A DNA stretch of 64,000 bases from IMCC2047 sp041395865 (GTDB lineage Bacteria > Pseudomonadota > Gammaproteobacteria > Pseudomonadales > IMCC2047): NCBI GenBank assembly GCA_041395865.1, contig JAWKZQ010000005.1, positions 62,001-126,000 of the forward strand. Reading direction: 5' to 3'. The notes under the pieces were generated by a model that saw only the letters and a program-made list of their open reading frames with translations, searched no databases and had not been told where the DNA came from. Positions within the stretch are counted from its first letter, which is position 1. Each line of letters starts with the position of its first letter. Position numbers and translations under genes: made by a program. Of the stretch, positions 9,152-19,178 are shown piece by piece.

Positions 9152-11989
9152 ATGGTTAACATCGAAATAGACGGCAAGATTTACAGCGTACCCGAAGGGG
9201 ACAACCTGTTACAGGCGTGCCTGTCGCTGGGGTTGGATTTGCCCTATTTCTGCTGGCATCCGGCCATGGGATCGGTGGGCGCCTGCCGCCAATGTGCCTT
9301 GATCCAGTATGAGGACAACGCCAATCCGGAATCGGGTAAGCCCTCCGAGCAGCGAGGCCGGATTGTCATGGGTTGCATGACGCCGGTTAGCGAAGGCATG
9401 CGCATTGCCATCAATGATTCTCGCGCTAAAGCCTTTCGAGCCCAGGTTATCGAGTACCTGATGACCAACCACCCGCATGATTGCCCGGTATGCGAGGAAG
9501 GCGGCGAGTGCCATTTGCAGGATATGACGCTGATGAGCGGTCACACCGAGCGCCGCTATCAGGGGAAAAAACGAACCCATCGTAATCAGTATCTCGGCCC
9601 CTTTATTAATCATGAAATGAATCGTTGCATCGCCTGCTACCGGTGCCAGCGCTACTACCAGGATTATGCCGGGGGGCACGACTTGCAGGTTATGGCCGCC
9701 CATAACCATGTGTATTTCGGGCGTCACGAGGACGGCGTGCTGGAGAGTGAATTCAGCGGCAACCTGGTGGAAGTATGTCCGACCGGCGTCTTTACCGATA
9801 AAACCCTGAGCCAGCACTACAGCCGCAAATGGGATTTACAGGCGGCGCCTTCCATCTGCGTACACTGTGCGCTGGGTTGCAATACCAGCCCGGGCGAGCG
9901 TTATGGCGAATTGCGGCGCATTGTTAACCGTTATCACGGCGAGGTGAACGGCTACTTTCTCTGTGACCGGGGCCGCTTTGGTTATGATTTTGTGAACAGC
10001 CCGGAACGGATGCGTCATGCTCGACGGATTCAGGTCAATGATCAGGGCGAGCGGCTCGAAACGGAACTGACACGCCGTGAAACCCGCGACCGGCTATTGG
10101 CATTGATCGGCCAGGGTAAGCGTTTGTTGGGGGTTGGCTCCCCCCGTGCCAGTCTGGAGGCAAACTTTGCTTTGCGCGAGCTGGTGGGTTCTGAGAATTT
10201 CTGTTCCGGCCTGAATGCTCAGGAGGCCGCCTTATACCAGCTAACCCGGCAGATACTGCAGGCGTACCCGGTACGTATTCCATCGCTGAAACAGATTGAG
10301 CAGGCCGATGCCGTGTTGGTGCTGGGCGAGGATGTGTTAAACACGTCGCCGAGATTGGCGCTCAGCCTGCGTCAGACGGCGGCCAATATTGGTAAAAGCA
10401 TCAGTGAAAAGCTCCGCGTGCCGCTGTGGCAGGATGCGGCGATTCGTGGCGCCCGGCAGGACCGGAAAACACCGATCTTCCTGGCGACCTTAAGCGCCAC
10501 AGGTATCGATGACATTGCGGCTGAAACCTTTCATGCCTCGCCGGATCGTCTTGCCCGGTTAGGCGGGGCGATTGCGCATGTGCTTGATACCGAAGCCCCT
10601 GCCGTTGATGGGCTGAGTGAGCGTGAGCAGGTGCTGGCGGAACGGATCGCTGAAACCCTGGGGCAGGCAAGCAACCCCCTGGTTGTTTCCGGCTCGGGAA
10701 GCTACAGCGTCGCGGTGCTGAAAGCGGCGGCCAATATTGCCAAGGCCTTGGCCGGTAAGGCCGATACGAAGGTTGCGGACCTTTACCTGTGTTTGCCTGA
10801 GTGCAACAGCCTGGGATTGGCGCTGCTGTACGAGAATGAGTCGGTCTGTTCCCTGCAAAGGGCCATCGAATCCGCCGAAGCGGGTGAGGTGGACACGCTG
10901 GTTGTGCTGGAAAATGACTTAAGTCGTCATGCCAGCCGCGCCGAGCTGGCGAGGCTCTATGACAGCTCTCTACAGATGGTGGTGATGGATCACCTGTGTC
11001 AGGTTTCATCCTCCCGGGCTCACCTGATGCTGCCTTCGGCCACCTTCGCGGAAAGTGAAGGCACCCTGGTGAGCAGCGAAGGTCGTGCGCAACGGTATTT
11101 TGCCGTGTATCTGCCGGGCGATGATTGCCGTGCCAGCTGGGAATGGCTATCCGACATGATTGCGTTGCGCGAAAACCTGAAGGCGCCGCGCTGGCAATGT
11201 TTCGATGAGGTGACTCGAAGCTGCGCCGAGAGTATTCCCGGACTACAGGGAATGATAGGGGCGGCGCCGGATCAGGCGTTCCGCATTGACGGGCAGAAAA
11301 TTAACCGCCAACCGCACCGGTACAGCGGGCGCACCGCGATGCACGCCGATGTGACGGTGAGCGAGCCCAGACAACCGGAGGATGCCGATTCGGCGCTGGG
11401 CTTTACCATGGAAGGCTATGCCGTGGCCGAGCCGGGTGAACGCCCTGCTGCACTGACGCCCTATTACTGGTCGCCGGGCTGGAACTCCAATCAATCGGTG
11501 GGCAAATTCCAGCAGGAAATCAACGGGCCCTTGCAAGGCGGCGACCCCGGGGTTCGCCTGCTGTTGCCGAGTAACTCCGCCAGTGAGCCCTGGTTTGAGC
11601 TGGCGCCAGATGAGCCCACGCTGGACAATGGCGAATGGCTGATAACCCCGCAGCATTTGATTTTTGCCAGCGAGGAGCTGAGCGCCCAAAGCCCGCCAGT
11701 TGCAGCGCGTAGCCCGGTTGCTTGTGTTCTGCTGAACCCGGATGCTGCCGCGAAGTTGTCGGTAACCGGCGGCGACGGGGTAGTGATAGCCTGTGCGGAC
11801 AGGATGCTGAACCTGGAGGTGGCCATCGATTCATCCTTGCCGGCCAATTGTGTGGCTGTTCCAGTCGGACTGCAGGAAACCGCCGGATTGGCGTATTTGC
11901 GTGCGGTTTCGGTGGCAAGAGATCCGGACTGGCAACGCCGTCCGGAAGCCGATGTATTCGCGACCACAAAAGCGGGAGGGCAGCCATGA
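9152..11989 (+). CDS. nuoG: NADH-quinone oxidoreductase subunit G
   Basis: The largest peripheral subunit (945 residues), carrying clusters N1b, N4, N5 and N7. The N-terminal [2Fe-2S] region shows YFCWHP, ACRQC and MGCMTP. The His/Cys segment HDCPVCEEGGECHLQ, the RCIACYRCQ and CPTGVFTD motifs follow. The CVHCALGC plus FLCDRGR set, which binds the extra N7 cluster found in only some bacteria including E. coli, is retained. The C-terminal half is the molybdopterin-oxidoreductase-like domain, catalytically inactive in complex I. The stop overlaps the nuoH start (ATGA). Confidence 0.96.
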   Translation: MVNIEIDGKIYSVPEGDNLLQACLSLGLDLPYFCWHPAMGSVGACRQCALIQYEDNANPESGKPSEQRGRIVMGCMTPVSEGMRIAINDSRAKAFRAQVIEYLMTNHPHDCPVCEEGGECHLQDMTLMSGHTERRYQGKKRTHRNQYLGPFINHEMNRCIACYRCQRYYQDYAGGHDLQVMAAHNHVYFGRHEDGVLESEFSGNLVEVCPTGVFTDKTLSQHYSRKWDLQAAPSICVHCALGCNTSPGERYGELRRIVNRYHGEVNGYFLCDRGRFGYDFVNSPERMRHARRIQVNDQGERLETELTRRETRDRLLALIGQGKRLLGVGSPRASLEANFALRELVGSENFCSGLNAQEAALYQLTRQILQAYPVRIPSLKQIEQADAVLVLGEDVLNTSPRLALSLRQTAANIGKSISEKLRVPLWQDAAIRGARQDRKTPIFLATLSATGIDDIAAETFHASPDRLARLGGAIAHVLDTEAPAVDGLSEREQVLAERIAETLGQASNPLVVSGSGSYSVAVLKAAANIAKALAGKADTKVADLYLCLPECNSLGLALLYENESVCSLQRAIESAEAGEVDTLVVLENDLSRHASRAELARLYDSSLQMVVMDHLCQVSSSRAHLMLPSATFAESEGTLVSSEGRAQRYFAVYLPGDDCRASWEWLSDMIALRENLKAPRWQCFDEVTRSCAESIPGLQGMIGAAPDQAFRIDGQKINRQPHRYSGRTAMHADVTVSEPRQPEDADSALGFTMEGYAVAEPGERPAALTPYYWSPGWNSNQSVGKFQQEINGPLQGGDPGVRLLLPSNSASEPWFELAPDEPTLDNGEWLITPQHLIFASEELSAQSPPVAARSPVACVLLNPDAAAKLSVTGGDGVVIACADRMLNLEVAIDSSLPANCVAVPVGLQETAGLAYLRAVSVARDPDWQRRPEADVFATTKAGGQP

Positions 11990-12942
11990 GTGGCGTCGGT
12001 TCCCTGTTAAATATTTTCGGCATTTTGCTGGTCGTCGTGCTGGTGTCGGCCATGCTGATCTGGCTGGAGCGCCGTTTGCTGGGTATCTGGCAGGACCGCT
12101 ATGGTCCTAACCGTGTGGGCCCCTTTGGTTTGTTGCAGGTGGTGGCGGATATGATCAAGATTTTCACCAAGCAGGACTGGATACCGCCCTTTGCCGATAA
12201 GCCGGTGTTTGTCATCGCCCCGGCCATTGTTATGGTGACCATGTTGATGGCCTTTGCCGTCATCCCCTTTGCGCCGGGTGTCGGTGTGGCGGACCTCAAT
12301 GTCGGGCTGCTGTTTTTCCTGGCGATGTCGGCTTTGGCGGCCTACAGCGTCTTGTTGGGGGGCTATGCCTCGAACAGCAAATATGCGTTGATCGGCAGCC
12401 TGCGCTCAGCGGCGCAAATGATCAGCTACGAAGTGTTTATGGGCATTGCGCTGATGGGCGTGGTGCTGATGGCCGGCACCTTCAATATGCGCGAAATTGT
12501 TGAATCCCAGGCCGGAGGCTGGTTTGTGGTGCCGCAATTTGTGGGGTTTGTGGTCTTTATGATTGCCGGCATTGCCGAAAGTCACCGGTTACCCTTTGAT
12601 TTGCCGGAGGCTGAGCACGAAATCGCCGCCGGTTTTCATACCGAGTATTCCAGCATGAAGTTCGGCATGTTCTTTATTGGCGAGTACTTGGGCGTGACCT
12701 TGATTTCGGCATTGGTAGTGACCCTTTATTTCGGCGGCTGGCTGGGCCCGGTATTGCCTCCGCTCGTCTGGTTTGCCCTGAAAACCTTTGTGTTTATCTG
12801 CTTCTTTATCCTGCTGAGGGCTTCATTGCCCCGTCCTCGCTACGATCAGTTGATGAGTTTTGGCTGGAAGGTCATGTTGCCCGTGGCGTTGCTGAACCTG
12901 CTGGTAACAGGCGGAATCATTCTGGGAGTCGGTGATGCTTAG
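11986..12942 (+). CDS. nuoH: NADH-quinone oxidoreductase subunit H
   Basis: Membrane subunit that joins the peripheral and membrane arms and forms part of the quinone tunnel. The 318-residue product has about eight helices and the conserved WLERRLLGIWQDRYGPNRVGPFG and AESHRLPFDLPEAE regions (quinone site and acidic loop). The frame is open upstream inside nuoG, but the ATG at 11986, overlapping the nuoG stop as ATGA, gives the family start. nuoI overlaps its end. Confidence 0.97.
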   Translation: MSGVGSLLNIFGILLVVVLVSAMLIWLERRLLGIWQDRYGPNRVGPFGLLQVVADMIKIFTKQDWIPPFADKPVFVIAPAIVMVTMLMAFAVIPFAPGVGVADLNVGLLFFLAMSALAAYSVLLGGYASNSKYALIGSLRSAAQMISYEVFMGIALMGVVLMAGTFNMREIVESQAGGWFVVPQFVGFVVFMIAGIAESHRLPFDLPEAEHEIAAGFHTEYSSMKFGMFFIGEYLGVTLISALVVTLYFGGWLGPVLPPLVWFALKTFVFICFFILLRASLPRPRYDQLMSFGWKVMLPVALLNLLVTGGIILGVGDA

Positions 12943-13450
12943 TCAGTTAAGGACCATTTGGACCATCCTCCGGCACACTTTCACCAAGCTGGACACCGTT
13001 CAGTATCCGGATGAAAAACCGCATCTTCATCCCCGTTATCGTGGGCGTATCGTGCTGACCAGGGATCCTGACGGTGAGGAACGCTGCGTGGCCTGCAACC
13101 TTTGTGCGGTGGCCTGTCCGGTGGACTGTATTGCCCTGCAGAAGGCAGAGGATGAAAGTGGGCGCTGGTATCCGGAGTTTTTCCGCATCAACTTCTCGCG
13201 CTGCATCATGTGCGGCCTCTGTGAGGAAGCCTGTCCGACCACTGCCATTCAACTAACCCCGGATTTCGAGATGTGTGAATACGACCGGCAGAACATGGTG
13301 TATGAAAAAGAGCATCTGCTGATTGATGGGCCGGGCAAGTACCATGACTACAATTTTTACCGGATAGCCGGTAAAGCCGTGGCCGGTAAGGACAAGGGGG
13401 AAGCGCAGCATGAGGCCAAACCCATCGACGTGAAGAGTTTATTGCCATGA
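12935..13450 (+). CDS. nuoI: NADH-quinone oxidoreductase subunit I (two 4Fe-4S)
   Basis: Ferredoxin-like subunit holding clusters N6a and N6b on the path to N2. Both cluster motifs are complete: CVACNLCAVACPVDC and CIMCGLCEEACPTTA. It has 171 residues starting from ATG 12935; a GTG three bases earlier (12932) is an alternative. It overlaps nuoH by 8 bases and nuoJ by 4 bases. Confidence 0.96.
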   Translation: MLSQLRTIWTILRHTFTKLDTVQYPDEKPHLHPRYRGRIVLTRDPDGEERCVACNLCAVACPVDCIALQKAEDESGRWYPEFFRINFSRCIMCGLCEEACPTTAIQLTPDFEMCEYDRQNMVYEKEHLLIDGPGKYHDYNFYRIAGKAVAGKDKGEAQHEAKPIDVKSLLP

Positions 13451-13968
13451 CCTTGGAACTGCTGCTTTTTTATATTGCGTCGGCGGTGGCCGTGTTTGCC
13501 ACGGTCATGGCGATTTCCCGCCTGAATGCCGCCCATGCGCTCCTGTACCTTATCGTTTCGCTACTGGCAGTCGCCGTGCTCTTTTACCTGCTGGGCGCGC
13601 CCTTTGCAGCGGGGCTGGAGGTCATTATCTATGCCGGTGCCATTATGGTGCTGTTCGTGTTTGTGATCATGATGCTCAACCAGGGCAATAAAACGGTGCA
13701 GCAGGAGCGCAACTGGCTGCGGCCCGGTATGTGGGTTGGCCCCGGCATTTTATGCCTGGTGCTGTTCCTGGAGGTGCTGACCTTGCTTGGGCAGAGTGGT
13801 GAACTGGCCGGGTTGGAGGTGGTTTCTGCCAAGCAGGTGGGTATTCGTTTATTCGGGCCCTATTTACTGGCCGTGGAACTGGCCTCAATGTTGTTGATGG
13901 TGGGGCTGGTGGGCGCCTATCACCTGGGCCGGCCGCTCAAGGCAGCAGATGGGGAGATTAAAGAATGA
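13447..13968 (+). CDS. nuoJ: NADH-quinone oxidoreductase subunit J
   Basis: Membrane subunit of 173 residues with five predicted helices. The conserved third-helix segment GLEVIIYAGAIMVLFVFVIMMLN, which undergoes the pi-bulge transition during pumping in studied complexes, is obvious. The start overlaps the nuoI stop as ATGA, and the stop overlaps the nuoK start in the same way. Confidence 0.96.
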   Translation: MTLELLLFYIASAVAVFATVMAISRLNAAHALLYLIVSLLAVAVLFYLLGAPFAAGLEVIIYAGAIMVLFVFVIMMLNQGNKTVQQERNWLRPGMWVGPGILCLVLFLEVLTLLGQSGELAGLEVVSAKQVGIRLFGPYLLAVELASMLLMVGLVGAYHLGRPLKAADGEIKE

Positions 13969-14273
13969 CCGGCGTACCCATTGAACACGGATTACTCTTA
14001 GCGGCGATACTGTTTTGCCTGGGACTGCTGGGCGTACTGGTACGGCGCAATATCATTTTTGTGCTGATGTCGATGGAAATCATGTTCAATGCCGTAGGGC
14101 TGGCCTTTATTTCCGCCGGTTCGCGCTGGGCTGAACCCGATGGGCAGATCATGTTCATGCTGGTACTGACGCTGGCTGCCGCCGAGGTGGCGGTAGGACT
14201 GGCGCTGGTGCTGCAGTTGTATAAACGGTTCAAAACGCTGGATCTGGATGTGTTGAGCAAGCTGAAAGGGTAA
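13965..14273 (+). CDS. nuoK: NADH-quinone oxidoreductase subunit K
   Basis: Small MrpC-like membrane subunit of 102 residues with three helices. It carries the conserved membrane glutamates in LMSMEIMFNAVGL and AAAEVAVGLAL, which are part of the proton path. The start overlaps nuoJ by 4 bases; 24 bases separate it from nuoL. Confidence 0.97.
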   Translation: MTGVPIEHGLLLAAILFCLGLLGVLVRRNIIFVLMSMEIMFNAVGLAFISAGSRWAEPDGQIMFMLVLTLAAAEVAVGLALVLQLYKRFKTLDLDVLSKLKG

Positions 14274-14297
14274 CGGGAGCCTAATAAGGACACCGCA

Positions 14298-16133
14298 ATG
14301 CTGGAATTGCTTTGGTTAGTGCCAACGCTGCCGCTGGTAGGATTCCTCCTACTGGTGTTCGGACGTTTGCCGCGCCGGTTGGCGGCTTGTGTGGGAGTGG
14401 GCTCCGTGGCGTTAGCGGCGCTGTTGACGCTGCTGATTGCGTTGACCTTCCTGAACTTGCCGCAGGGTGAACAGGTGTTCAGGCAGTCGCTCTGGTTATG
14501 GTTCCAGGCAGGCGAACTGGAGGCAGGGTTTAATCTTTATCTTGATCCCCTTGCACTGGTGATGATGGGTATCATTACCGGGATCGGCTTTTTAATTCAT
14601 CTTTATTCGGTGGGTTACATGGCTGAGGATACCGCCTTTAACCGCTTCTTCGCTTATATGAATCTGTTTGTCGCCGCCATGTTGATACTGGTGCTGGGTG
14701 ATAACCTGCTGGTGCTGTATCTGGGCTGGGAGGGCGTTGGCCTGTGCAGTTATCTGTTGATCGGTTTCTGGTACGACAATCCGGCTAACGGTTATGCGGC
14801 CCGCAAAGCCTTTATCGTCACCCGTATTGGCGACACCTCCATGGCGCTCGGCCTGTTCCTGCTGTTTATGCAGTTAAGTACGCTGGATATTCAGGGCATC
14901 ACCGAACAGGCTCAAGCTAATTGGCAGCCAGGCACCGGGCTGCCGGTGCTGGCCGCTGCACTGCTGTTAGGCGGCGCGCTGGGCAAATCGGCGCAGCTAC
15001 CCTTACAGACCTGGTTGCCCGATGCCATGGCGGGTCCCACGCCCATCAGCGCGCTGATCCATGCGGCGACCATGGTTACCGCCGGGGTGTACCTGATTGC
15101 CCGGATGCACGGATTGTTTCTGCTGGCGCCCCAGGTGATGCTTGCTGTGGCCGTTATCGGTGCGGCGACTCTGCTGATTTCCGGTTTTACCGCGCTGGTG
15201 CAGACGGATATTAAGCGGATTCTGGCCTTTTCCACCATGAGTCAATTGGGCTACATGTTCCTGGCGCTGGGTGTGGGTGCCTGGTCGGCCGCTATTTTTC
15301 ACCTGATGACCCATGCCTTCTTCAAGGCGCTGTTGTTCCTGGCGGCAGGTGCGGTGATACTCTCGCTGCACCATGAGCAGAATATTTTCAACATGGGTGG
15401 GCTGCGCAAGCGTTTACCCTTGAGCTTCTGGAGTTTCATGATTGGCGGGCTGGCGCTGGCTGCCTTGCCACTGACATCGGGCTACTACAGCAAACATGAA
15501 ATCCTGCTGGCGGCAGAAAGCTTTGAGCAGGCGGGTGACTGGCTGTGGCTGGCTGGTGTGTTGGGTGCCCTGATGACAGGGCTTTATACCTTCCGGCTGA
15601 TTTTTATTGTCTTTTTCGGCGCGGACAAAACCTCCGCTCATGAAGGGGTTGGTCTGGTGATTCGTCTGCCATTAATGTTGTTGTGTGTGCTGTCGATTGT
15701 TGGGGGCTGGATTCCGCTGCCCTTTGCGGGCGTCTTCCCGGTGCTTGAATCAGGCCACGGCAGCAGCACAAAGGAATGGTTGGGAACCCTGGCGCCAATG
15801 TTGGGAATCCTGATTGCTTTTGCCTGCTTCTATCGCCGTAATGCTATTGTCGATGGTCTCAGCCGCTCATATCCCGGGCAGCTCATCAGGCGTTTCTGGT
15901 TTAGCGGCTGGGGGTTTGATTGGCTTTATCAGCTCTTCCTGATTACGCCCTTCATGTGTCTCGTGGCGATTAATAAAAAGGATGTCGTGGATGGCGGATA
16001 CCGACTGCTGGCCTGGTTTATCAGCGGATTGCATCGCTTGCTAAGTTTCAGTCAGACCGGTCGCGTGCGTTGGTATGCCACGGTCATTTTACTGGGCGTG
16101 GTCGGTTTCGTTGCCATGGGAGTCGTCAGATGA
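14298..16133 (+). CDS. nuoL: NADH-quinone oxidoreductase subunit L (antiporter-like)
   Basis: The distal antiporter-like proton-pumping subunit, 611 residues with about 16 helices. The family core is clear: YLGWEGVGLCSYLLIGFW with its essential glutamate, LPLQTWLPDAMAGPTPISALIHAATMVTAGVYL, and the lysine-bearing TDIKRILAFSTMSQLGYMFLALG. The long C-terminal lateral helix characteristic of NuoL follows. The stop overlaps the nuoM start (ATGA). Confidence 0.97.
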   Translation: MLELLWLVPTLPLVGFLLLVFGRLPRRLAACVGVGSVALAALLTLLIALTFLNLPQGEQVFRQSLWLWFQAGELEAGFNLYLDPLALVMMGIITGIGFLIHLYSVGYMAEDTAFNRFFAYMNLFVAAMLILVLGDNLLVLYLGWEGVGLCSYLLIGFWYDNPANGYAARKAFIVTRIGDTSMALGLFLLFMQLSTLDIQGITEQAQANWQPGTGLPVLAAALLLGGALGKSAQLPLQTWLPDAMAGPTPISALIHAATMVTAGVYLIARMHGLFLLAPQVMLAVAVIGAATLLISGFTALVQTDIKRILAFSTMSQLGYMFLALGVGAWSAAIFHLMTHAFFKALLFLAAGAVILSLHHEQNIFNMGGLRKRLPLSFWSFMIGGLALAALPLTSGYYSKHEILLAAESFEQAGDWLWLAGVLGALMTGLYTFRLIFIVFFGADKTSAHEGVGLVIRLPLMLLCVLSIVGGWIPLPFAGVFPVLESGHGSSTKEWLGTLAPMLGILIAFACFYRRNAIVDGLSRSYPGQLIRRFWFSGWGFDWLYQLFLITPFMCLVAINKKDVVDGGYRLLAWFISGLHRLLSFSQTGRVRWYATVILLGVVGFVAMGVVR

Positions 16134-17653
16134 TGCTGATATTGCTCATTATGCTGCTCTTTGTCGGGGGGCTGCTGGTCTGGCTGGCTGACCGAGCCCG
16201 TTTGGCAGACGCCCGCTGGCTCACCCTGATTCTATTGGGCTGCGGTTTGGGACTGTTGCTGTTTGGCTATGCCAATGCGGGAAGCGTTGAGGTGGTCGGG
16301 CGGCAGTGGTATTTGGGATATCACATACCCTGGATACAGCGGTTCGGTATCAACCTGACGCTGGCTGTGGATGGCCTGGGGTTTGTGATGGTGCTGCTGA
16401 CCCTGTTTTTAGGCCTTGTGGCGGTGCTGTCTTCCTGGCGGGAAATTGAACACAGTCGCGGCTTTTTCCACTTTAACCTGTTATGGACCCTGGCAGGCGT
16501 GGTTGGTGTTTTTACGGCGCTCGATTTATTCCTGTTCTTCGTGTTCTGGGAAGTGATGCTGGTACCCATGTATTTTATCATCGCCATCTGGGGGCACGAG
16601 AACCGTACCTATGCGGCACTGAAGTTCTTTATTTTTACCCAGGCCAGCGGCTTGTTGATGCTGCTGGCCATCGTGGGACTGGTGTATTACCAGTATCAGG
16701 CCTCGGGTATCCTGACCTTTAACTATTTTGTGTTGCTGGACACCCCGCTTACTGCACAGGTCGGATACTGGCTTATGTTGGGCTTCTTTATCGCATTTGC
16801 AGTGAAGTTGCCGGCTGTACTGGTTCATTCCTGGTTACCCGATGCCCATACCCAGGCGCCGACGGCAGGTAGTGTCATCCTGGCCGGTGTGCTCCTGAAA
16901 ACCGGGGCCTACGGCATCATCCGTTTTGTTGTGCCCCTGTTCCCGGAGGCGTCGGCGCAGTTTGCCAGCCTGGCCATGGCGCTGGGTGTGGGCAGTATCA
17001 TATACGGCGCGGCGCTGGCTTTTGCCCAAACCGATCTCAAGCGATTAATCGCCTATACCAGTATCAGCCATATGGGGTTTGTCCTGTTGGGCGTGTATGC
17101 CGGTAATGAGGAGGGCCTTCAGGGGGCGGTGATGACGATGCTGGCCCACGGAATGACCTCGGCTGCCCTGTTTGCCTTTGCAGGAGCGATTCAGCAACGC
17201 ATTCATACACGCGATATGCGGCAAATGGGCGGTTTCTGGACGAGAGCCCCCCGTCTTGGCGCCTGGGTGTTATTCTTCTCCGTTGCAGCACTGGGAATGC
17301 CGGGACTGGCGAATTTTGTCGGCGAATTCCTGGTATTGATTGGCGCCTTCAAGGCCAATGCCTGGATAACGGTCGCTGCTTGCGCAGGCCTCATTCTGGC
17401 GCCTGTTTATTCGCTGCTGGTTATCCAGAAAGTGTTTCACGGTGAGCCTCAGCCTGAACGCCAGCTGACGGATGCCGGTACACGAGAGGTCGTTATGCTG
17501 GGAATGATGGCCGTGATAACGGTTGTGCTGGGGCTTTTCCCTCACTTGATCCTTGACCTGGTTTCAGGCGGATTGAGCCTGTTGCCGCCGGATGCGCCGG
17601 TATCGGGCGATCTCTCGGTTGGTTTGGGTTTGTTACAGGAGCCGATAAACTGA
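16130..17653 (+). CDS. nuoM: NADH-quinone oxidoreductase subunit M (antiporter-like)
   Basis: Second antiporter-like pumping subunit, 507 residues. It shows FWEVMLVPMYFIIAIWG with the key glutamate, LPAVLVHSWLPDAHTQAPTAGSV, and TDLKRLIAYTSISHMGFVLLG. An in-frame start exists upstream in nuoL, but ATG 16130 (ATGA overlap) gives the family N-terminus. The stop shares its last base with the nuoN ATG. Confidence 0.97.
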   Translation: MMLILLIMLLFVGGLLVWLADRARLADARWLTLILLGCGLGLLLFGYANAGSVEVVGRQWYLGYHIPWIQRFGINLTLAVDGLGFVMVLLTLFLGLVAVLSSWREIEHSRGFFHFNLLWTLAGVVGVFTALDLFLFFVFWEVMLVPMYFIIAIWGHENRTYAALKFFIFTQASGLLMLLAIVGLVYYQYQASGILTFNYFVLLDTPLTAQVGYWLMLGFFIAFAVKLPAVLVHSWLPDAHTQAPTAGSVILAGVLLKTGAYGIIRFVVPLFPEASAQFASLAMALGVGSIIYGAALAFAQTDLKRLIAYTSISHMGFVLLGVYAGNEEGLQGAVMTMLAHGMTSAALFAFAGAIQQRIHTRDMRQMGGFWTRAPRLGAWVLFFSVAALGMPGLANFVGEFLVLIGAFKANAWITVAACAGLILAPVYSLLVIQKVFHGEPQPERQLTDAGTREVVMLGMMAVITVVLGLFPHLILDLVSGGLSLLPPDAPVSGDLSVGLGLLQEPIN

Positions 17654-19161
17654 TGAACCAAATTGAGTTGATCGCCCTGTCGCCTGTCCTGTTCGTTACC
17701 GCTTCGGCTGTCGGGTTGATGCTTCTGGCCGCTTTCAAAGTAAAACCTATTGTTTTGAATGGTTTTACACTGCTTGGCTTGGTGGCTACCTTGGCAGCCA
17801 TGTTATGGGCGGATAATCTGGCGCCTGTTCAGGTGACCCCTTTGTTGATTGTTGATCGGTTTGCGCTTTTCTACAGTGCCTTGATCGTGTTGGCTGGTAT
17901 GGTGGTGACGTTGTTATCCGGGCGTTACCTGCACTCGCTTGGGTTGCATGTTGTGCAGCCGGGCAGGCAGGCCCATCTGAGCGCTGAATATTATGTGCTG
18001 CTGCTAACCGCCGTATTGGGCGCCATGGTGTTGGTATGCAGCCGGCACTTTGCGGCGCTGTTCCTTGGCTTGGAGTTGCTGGGCGTTTCGCTTTACGTAC
18101 TGGTAGCCTACCTTGCCCCGCTGAGTGAGCAACGAGCGGCTTCGCTGGAAGCAGGGATGAAGTATTTGATTCTCTCCGGCGTGGCATCCGCAATACTGCT
18201 GTTTGGCGTTGCCCTGTTGTACGCCGAGTTTGGCACTCTGGAATATAGCAGGCTGGGAGAAATCTGGAGCGTTTCAGGTTCGCACAACAGTAAGATCGTG
18301 GTGGCAGGTTTGGCACTGTTGCTATCGGGTATTTGCTTTAAGTTGTCGCTGGTTCCCTTCCATATGTGGACGCCGGATGTCTATGAGGGCGCGCCGGTAA
18401 CGGTTACCGCCCTGGTGGCGACAGTTTCAAAGGGGGCTGTTTTCGCCCTTTTACTGCGCCTGGTTTTTGAAACCGGTGCTTTTTCCAGCTCGGCAATCAT
18501 GAGTGTGATGGCCGTTATTGCGATTGCTTCAATGCTGATTGGCAACCTGTTAGCGTTGCTACAGCGCAATGTAAAACGAATCCTGGCGTATTCATCCATT
18601 GCCCATATCGGCTATTTGTTGGTGGTGTTACTGGCCGGAGCCAATAGGCAGACAGCCATCGACCTTATTAACGAGGCTGCCGGTTTCTATCTGGTCGCCT
18701 ATTTTGTGATGACGCTGGGTGCTTTTGGCGTGATATCGGTGTTATCGCGGGCTGGGAATGCCTGTGACCAGGACCAGTTAGCGGAATACCGGGGATTATT
18801 TTGGCGCGCGCCGGGTATGGCATTGATCCTGACCGCGATGTTGTTGTCGCTGGCAGGTATTCCCCTAACCGTGGGGTTTATCGGTAAGTTTTATGTTGTG
18901 GTTGTCGGCGTGCAGGCCATGATGTGGCTCCTGCTAGGCGCGCTGGTGCTTGGCAGTGCAATCGGCCTTTTCTATTACCTGCGCTTTGTGGTGGTGATGT
19001 TTATGCCCGCAGAGCGGGAATCTGCAAAGACTGAGCCCAGGTTTGTTGCGCCGGGAGATCGGTTGGTGCTGAGTGCGTTGCTGGTATTGCTGCTGTGGCT
19101 GGGCGTTTTCCCGGATCCCTTGGTGCGTTTTATTCAGAGTACAACCCTGGGCTGGTTCTAG
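17653..19161 (+). CDS. nuoN: NADH-quinone oxidoreductase subunit N (antiporter-like)
   Basis: Third antiporter-like subunit and last gene of the operon, 502 residues. It shows the ELLGVSLYVLVAYL motif, KLSLVPFHMWTPDVYEGAPVTVTALVATVSKGA, and NVKRILAYSSIAHIGYLLV. With it, the operon has every subunit of bacterial complex I, with C and D fused. A short GC-poor inverted repeat overlaps the stop codon; the convergent 63-codon gene begins 17 bases later. Confidence 0.97.
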   Translation: MNQIELIALSPVLFVTASAVGLMLLAAFKVKPIVLNGFTLLGLVATLAAMLWADNLAPVQVTPLLIVDRFALFYSALIVLAGMVVTLLSGRYLHSLGLHVVQPGRQAHLSAEYYVLLLTAVLGAMVLVCSRHFAALFLGLELLGVSLYVLVAYLAPLSEQRAASLEAGMKYLILSGVASAILLFGVALLYAEFGTLEYSRLGEIWSVSGSHNSKIVVAGLALLLSGICFKLSLVPFHMWTPDVYEGAPVTVTALVATVSKGAVFALLLRLVFETGAFSSSAIMSVMAVIAIASMLIGNLLALLQRNVKRILAYSSIAHIGYLLVVLLAGANRQTAIDLINEAAGFYLVAYFVMTLGAFGVISVLSRAGNACDQDQLAEYRGLFWRAPGMALILTAMLLSLAGIPLTVGFIGKFYVVVVGVQAMMWLLLGALVLGSAIGLFYYLRFVVVMFMPAERESAKTEPRFVAPGDRLVLSALLVLLLWLGVFPDPLVRFIQSTTLGWF

Positions 19162-19176
19162 GGCCTGTTAGCCCTA
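19159..19176 (+). terminator. Weak hairpin at the end of the nuo operon
   Basis: Arms TAGGGC (19159-19164) and GCCCTA (19171-19176) with a 6-base loop. The left arm includes the nuoN stop codon. There is no long T-run (ATTCAG follows), so termination here is uncertain. Confidence 0.3.
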
Positions 19177-19178
19177 AT